This document shows positions 61,175-64,000 of a stretch of 64,000 nt of DNA, in pieces. Position numbers and translations under genes: made by a program. The DNA is taken from NCBI RefSeq assembly GCF_014168815.1, contig NZ_AP021972.1:2728001-2792000 (forward strand), in the 5' to 3' direction. Each line of letters begins with the position of its first letter. The first letter of the stretch is position 1. Source of the DNA: Klebsiella sp. WP3-W18-ESBL-02. GTDB lineage: Bacteria; Pseudomonadota; Gammaproteobacteria; Enterobacterales; Enterobacteriaceae. A model generated the notes under the pieces. The model ran no database searches and was not told the origin of the DNA. It saw nothing but the letters and a program-made list of their open reading frames with translations.

Positions 61175-64000
61175 TTTACGCTCTCCTGTACCTGGTCATT
61201 GCCTTCGCCGTCCAGCCAGTTAATGTTCTTCATCTTACGTACCACCACGAACTCATCACGGTTTGAACCTACGGTGCCGTAGTAGTTAAAGCCGTAGGCC
61301 AGGTGCGCATAGCCACCGATCATATGGGTCGGTTTTGGCGTAATGCGGGTCACCGAGTTATGGATACCGCCGCGTTGACCGGTAATTTCTGAACCCGGCA
61401 GGTTCACGATACGTTCCTGCGCGTGGTACATCATGGTCATGCCGGCCGGTACACGCTGGCTGACTACCGCACGCGCGGTCAGTGCACCGTTGTTGTTAAA
61501 GACTTCAATCCAGTCGTTGTCTTCAATACCGATCTCTTTGGCATCTTCTTCACTCATCCACACCACCGGGCCGCCGCGACCTAAAGTCAGCATCAGCAGG
61601 TTGTCGCTGTAGGTAGAGTGAATGCCCCATTTCTGGTGCGGCGTCAGGAAGTTCAGCGCCTTCTCTGGGTAACCGTTGGATTTCTTACCCATCACCTCTT
61701 TTACCGAGCGGGTGTCGATAGGCGGACGGTAAACCAGCAGGCTTTCCCCGAAGTCGCGCATCCACTGGTGATCCTGATACAGCGACTGACGACCAGACAG
61801 CGTACGCCATGGAATCAGCTCGTGAACGTTGGTATAACCAGCGTTGTAAGAGACGTGTTCGTCTTCCAGACCGGACCAGGTTGGGCTGGAGATAATCTTG
61901 CGCGGCTGCGCCTGAATATCACGGAAGCGAATTTTTTCGTCTTCTTTGTTGAGCGCCAGATGCGTGTGGTCACGACCGGTAAACTCACTCAGCGCCGCCC
62001 AAGCTTTTACTGCCACCTGACCGTTGGTTTCCGGGGCGAGAGTCAGAATCATCTCTGCGGCGTCGATTGCTGTGTCCAGCTTAGGCTGGCCTTTCGCCGG
62101 GCCTTCCGTCTTGGTGTAGTTGAGCTTACGCAGCAGATCCATTTCACTCTGGGTGTTCCAGGCAATCCCTTTACCGCCGTTACCGATTTTTTCCATCAAT
62201 GGGCCGATAGAGGTAAAGCGTTCATAGGTTGCCGGATAATCACGCTCAACCGGAATAATGTGCGGTGCGGTTTTGCCCGGAATCAGGTCGCATTCGCCTT
62301 TTTTCCAGTCCTTCACGTCTAACGGCTGTGCCAGTTCGGCAGCGGAGTCGTGCTGAATTGGCAGCGTGACAACGTCGGTTTCTTTACCAAGGTGCCCCAC
62401 GCAGACTTCGGAGAATGTCTTCGCGATGCCTTTGTAGATTTCCCAGTCGCTTTTTGATTCCCAGGCCGGGTCAACGGCGGCAGACAGCGGATGAATAAAC
62501 GGATGCATATCCGAAGTATTCATATCGTCTTTTTCATACCAGGTCGCGGTAGGCAGCACGATGTCGGAGTATAGACAGGTGCTCGACAGACGGAAGTCCA
62601 GCGTCACCACCAGATCCAGCTTGCCGTCGAGGCCGTTATCCTGCCATTCCACTTCTTCCGGCTTCACGCCGCCCTGCTTGCCGAGATCCAGCCCCTGAAT
62701 GCCGTGCTCGGTACCCAGCAGGTACTTCAGCATGTATTCGTGACCTTTACCGGAAGAGCCCAGCAGGTTAGAACGCCAGATGAACAGGTTACGCGGGTGG
62801 TTTTTACCGTTTTCCGGCTGTTCAGCCGCAAAACGGATAGAACCTTCTTTCAGCGCTTTAACGGTGTAGTCCACCGGGGTCATACCCGCTTTCTTCGCTT
62901 CATCGGCAATGCGCAGTGGGTTAGTACCTAACTGCGGAGCAGACGGCAGCCAGCCCATGCGTTCAGCACGCACGTTGAAGTCCAGCAGGTGACCGGTATA
63001 GCGAGATTTGTCCGCCAGCGGTGACAGCAGTTCCTGTGCAGTAACCGACTCATAGCGCCATTGGCTCGAGTGGTTATAGAAGTAGGACGTACTGTTCATA
63101 TGACGAGCCGGACGCTGCCAGTCAAGGGCAAACGCCAGCGGCTGCCAGCCGGTCTGCGGACGCAGTTTTTCCTGGCCTACGTAGTGTGCCCAGCCGCCGC
63201 CGCTCTGACCGACGCAGCCGCAGAACACCAGCATGTTAATCAAACCACGATAGTTCATATCGAGGTGGTACCAGTGGTTCAGACCGGCACCGACGATGAT
63301 CATCGAACGACCATGCGTCTTATCGGCGTTATCGGCGAACTCACGCGCGATACGGACGATCTGCGCGCTGGATACACCGGTGATTTTCTCAGCCCACGCC
63401 GGGGTGTACGCTTTAATATCTTCGTAGCTGGTTGCGCAGTTTTCATCGTTCAGGCCGCGTTCCAGGCCGTAGTTGGCCATGGTCAGGTCATAAACGGTGG
63501 TCACCAGCGCGGTGCTGCCGTCTGCCAGCTGCAGGCGTTTCACCGGCAGTTTGTGCAGCAGAATATTTTCCAGTTCTACGCTGGCGAAGTGTTCGGTACC
63601 GTCGCCGCCAAAGTACGGGAAGCCAACCTGTGCAACATCGTCATGGCTGCCCAGCAGGCTAAGGCGCAGCTCAACCTCTTCGCCGGTTTTGCCGTCGCGC
63701 TGTTCGAGGTTCCACTTACCTTTATCGCCCCAGCGGTAACCGATGGAACCGTTTGGCGCGATCATCTCGCCTTTTTCATCAAAAGCGACGGTTTTCCATT
63801 CTGGATGCTCTTCCTGGCCCAGGCCATCAACCAGATCCGCTGCGCGCAGCATACGGCCCGCGGCGTAGAAGCCGTCACGCTCTTCCAGCATCACCAGCAT
63901 TGGCATGTCGGTATAGCGGCGAACGTAATCGGTGAAGTACTGGCTCGGCTTGTCGAGGTGGAATTCACGCAGCATCACGTGGCCCATGGCCAGCGCCATG
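61171..64000 (-). CDS. narG: Respiratory nitrate reductase A alpha subunit (5' end beyond window)
   Basis: About 943 C-terminal residues of a roughly 1247-residue protein; the first about 300, including the signal-like N-terminus, the Fe-S cluster and the Mo-ligand Asp, are outside. Visible are molybdopterin-domain segments such as MIIVGAGLNHWYHLDMNYRGLINMLVFCG, SSTCLYSDIVLPTATWYEKDD and RGGIHNSVTRITPKPTHMIGGYAHLAY. It reduces nitrate to nitrite in the cytoplasm during anaerobic respiration. No frameshift is seen. The ATG at the window edge is an internal Met. Confidence 0.98.
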   Translation of the reverse strand, partial: MALAMGHVMLREFHLDKPSQYFTDYVRRYTDMPMLVMLEERDGFYAAGRMLRAADLVDGLGQEEHPEWKTVAFDEKGEMIAPNGSIGYRWGDKGKWNLEQRDGKTGEEVELRLSLLGSHDDVAQVGFPYFGGDGTEHFASVELENILLHKLPVKRLQLADGSTALVTTVYDLTMANYGLERGLNDENCATSYEDIKAYTPAWAEKITGVSSAQIVRIAREFADNADKTHGRSMIIVGAGLNHWYHLDMNYRGLINMLVFCGCVGQSGGGWAHYVGQEKLRPQTGWQPLAFALDWQRPARHMNSTSYFYNHSSQWRYESVTAQELLSPLADKSRYTGHLLDFNVRAERMGWLPSAPQLGTNPLRIADEAKKAGMTPVDYTVKALKEGSIRFAAEQPENGKNHPRNLFIWRSNLLGSSGKGHEYMLKYLLGTEHGIQGLDLGKQGGVKPEEVEWQDNGLDGKLDLVVTLDFRLSSTCLYSDIVLPTATWYEKDDMNTSDMHPFIHPLSAAVDPAWESKSDWEIYKGIAKTFSEVCVGHLGKETDVVTLPIQHDSAAELAQPLDVKDWKKGECDLIPGKTAPHIIPVERDYPATYERFTSIGPLMEKIGNGGKGIAWNTQSEMDLLRKLNYTKTEGPAKGQPKLDTAIDAAEMILTLAPETNGQVAVKAWAALSEFTGRDHTHLALNKEDEKIRFRDIQAQPRKIISSPTWSGLEDEHVSYNAGYTNVHELIPWRTLSGRQSLYQDHQWMRDFGESLLVYRPPIDTRSVKEVMGKKSNGYPEKALNFLTPHQKWGIHSTYSDNLLMLTLGRGGPVVWMSEEDAKEIGIEDNDWIEVFNNNGALTARAVVSQRVPAGMTMMYHAQERIVNLPGSEITGQRGGIHNSVTRITPKPTHMIGGYAHLAYGFNYYGTVGSNRDEFVVVRKMKNINWLDGEGNDQVQESVK

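Overview
The window is a chromosomal segment of a member of the Enterobacteriaceae. Almost every core protein reads like its E. coli K-12 counterpart, and signature elements are conserved: the RprA sRNA, the pheM leader peptide, the AUU start of infC, the thrS operator, and the tRNA-Tyr promoter with its rtT repeat. GC-rich coding and gene neighbourhoods suggest the Enterobacter/Citrobacter/Klebsiella side of the family; the genus cannot be fixed from the sequence alone.

Layout, part 1 (1-32,169) follows the E. coli ydiJ-to-yniA order: ydiJ, ydiK, rprA, a GH3 glycosidase gene where K-12 has a ydi/aroD cluster, ppsA/ppsR, aroH, hemP, selO, ydiV, nlpC, btuDEC, ihfA, pheT-pheS-pheM, rplT-rpmI-infC-thrS, amyA (not at this place in K-12), yniD, a small secreted protein, an intact IS630-family element, ydiY, pfkB and yniA. 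Part 2 (32,199-64,000) follows the K-12 tonB-to-nar order: tonB, yciI, an AT-rich accessory island (about 33.4-37.4 kb), yciY, clsA, yciU, a voltage-gated-type K+ channel, oppABCDF, ychE, adhE, tdk, hns, galU, rssB, rssA, ychJ, purU, tRNA-Tyr with rtT, and narIJHG (narG runs off the end). The yniA|tonB junction joins two regions that are far apart in K-12.

Functional themes are central metabolism (ppsA/ppsR, pfkB, adhE, aroH, purU), translation (pheST, thrS, infC, rplT, rpmI, tRNA-Tyr, IHF alpha), iron and cobalamin uptake (tonB, hemP, btuCD), anaerobic nitrate respiration (narGHIJ), peptide uptake (opp), and RpoS/nucleoid control (rprA, rssB, hns). Several regulatory sites are readable directly: a TrpR operator before aroH, Fur boxes before hemP and tonB, a Cra-like site before ppsA, an RcsB-like box before rprA, and translational or attenuation control of thrS and pheST.

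The least ordinary stretch is the island between yciI and yciY, where K-12 carries kch. It holds a small membrane protein, an interrupted ORF, a dCACHE-type diguanylate cyclase, two divergent zinc-ribbon microprotein genes (one apparently starting at AUU and resembling cold-shock YmcF), and a CspF/CspH-like gene starting at TTG.
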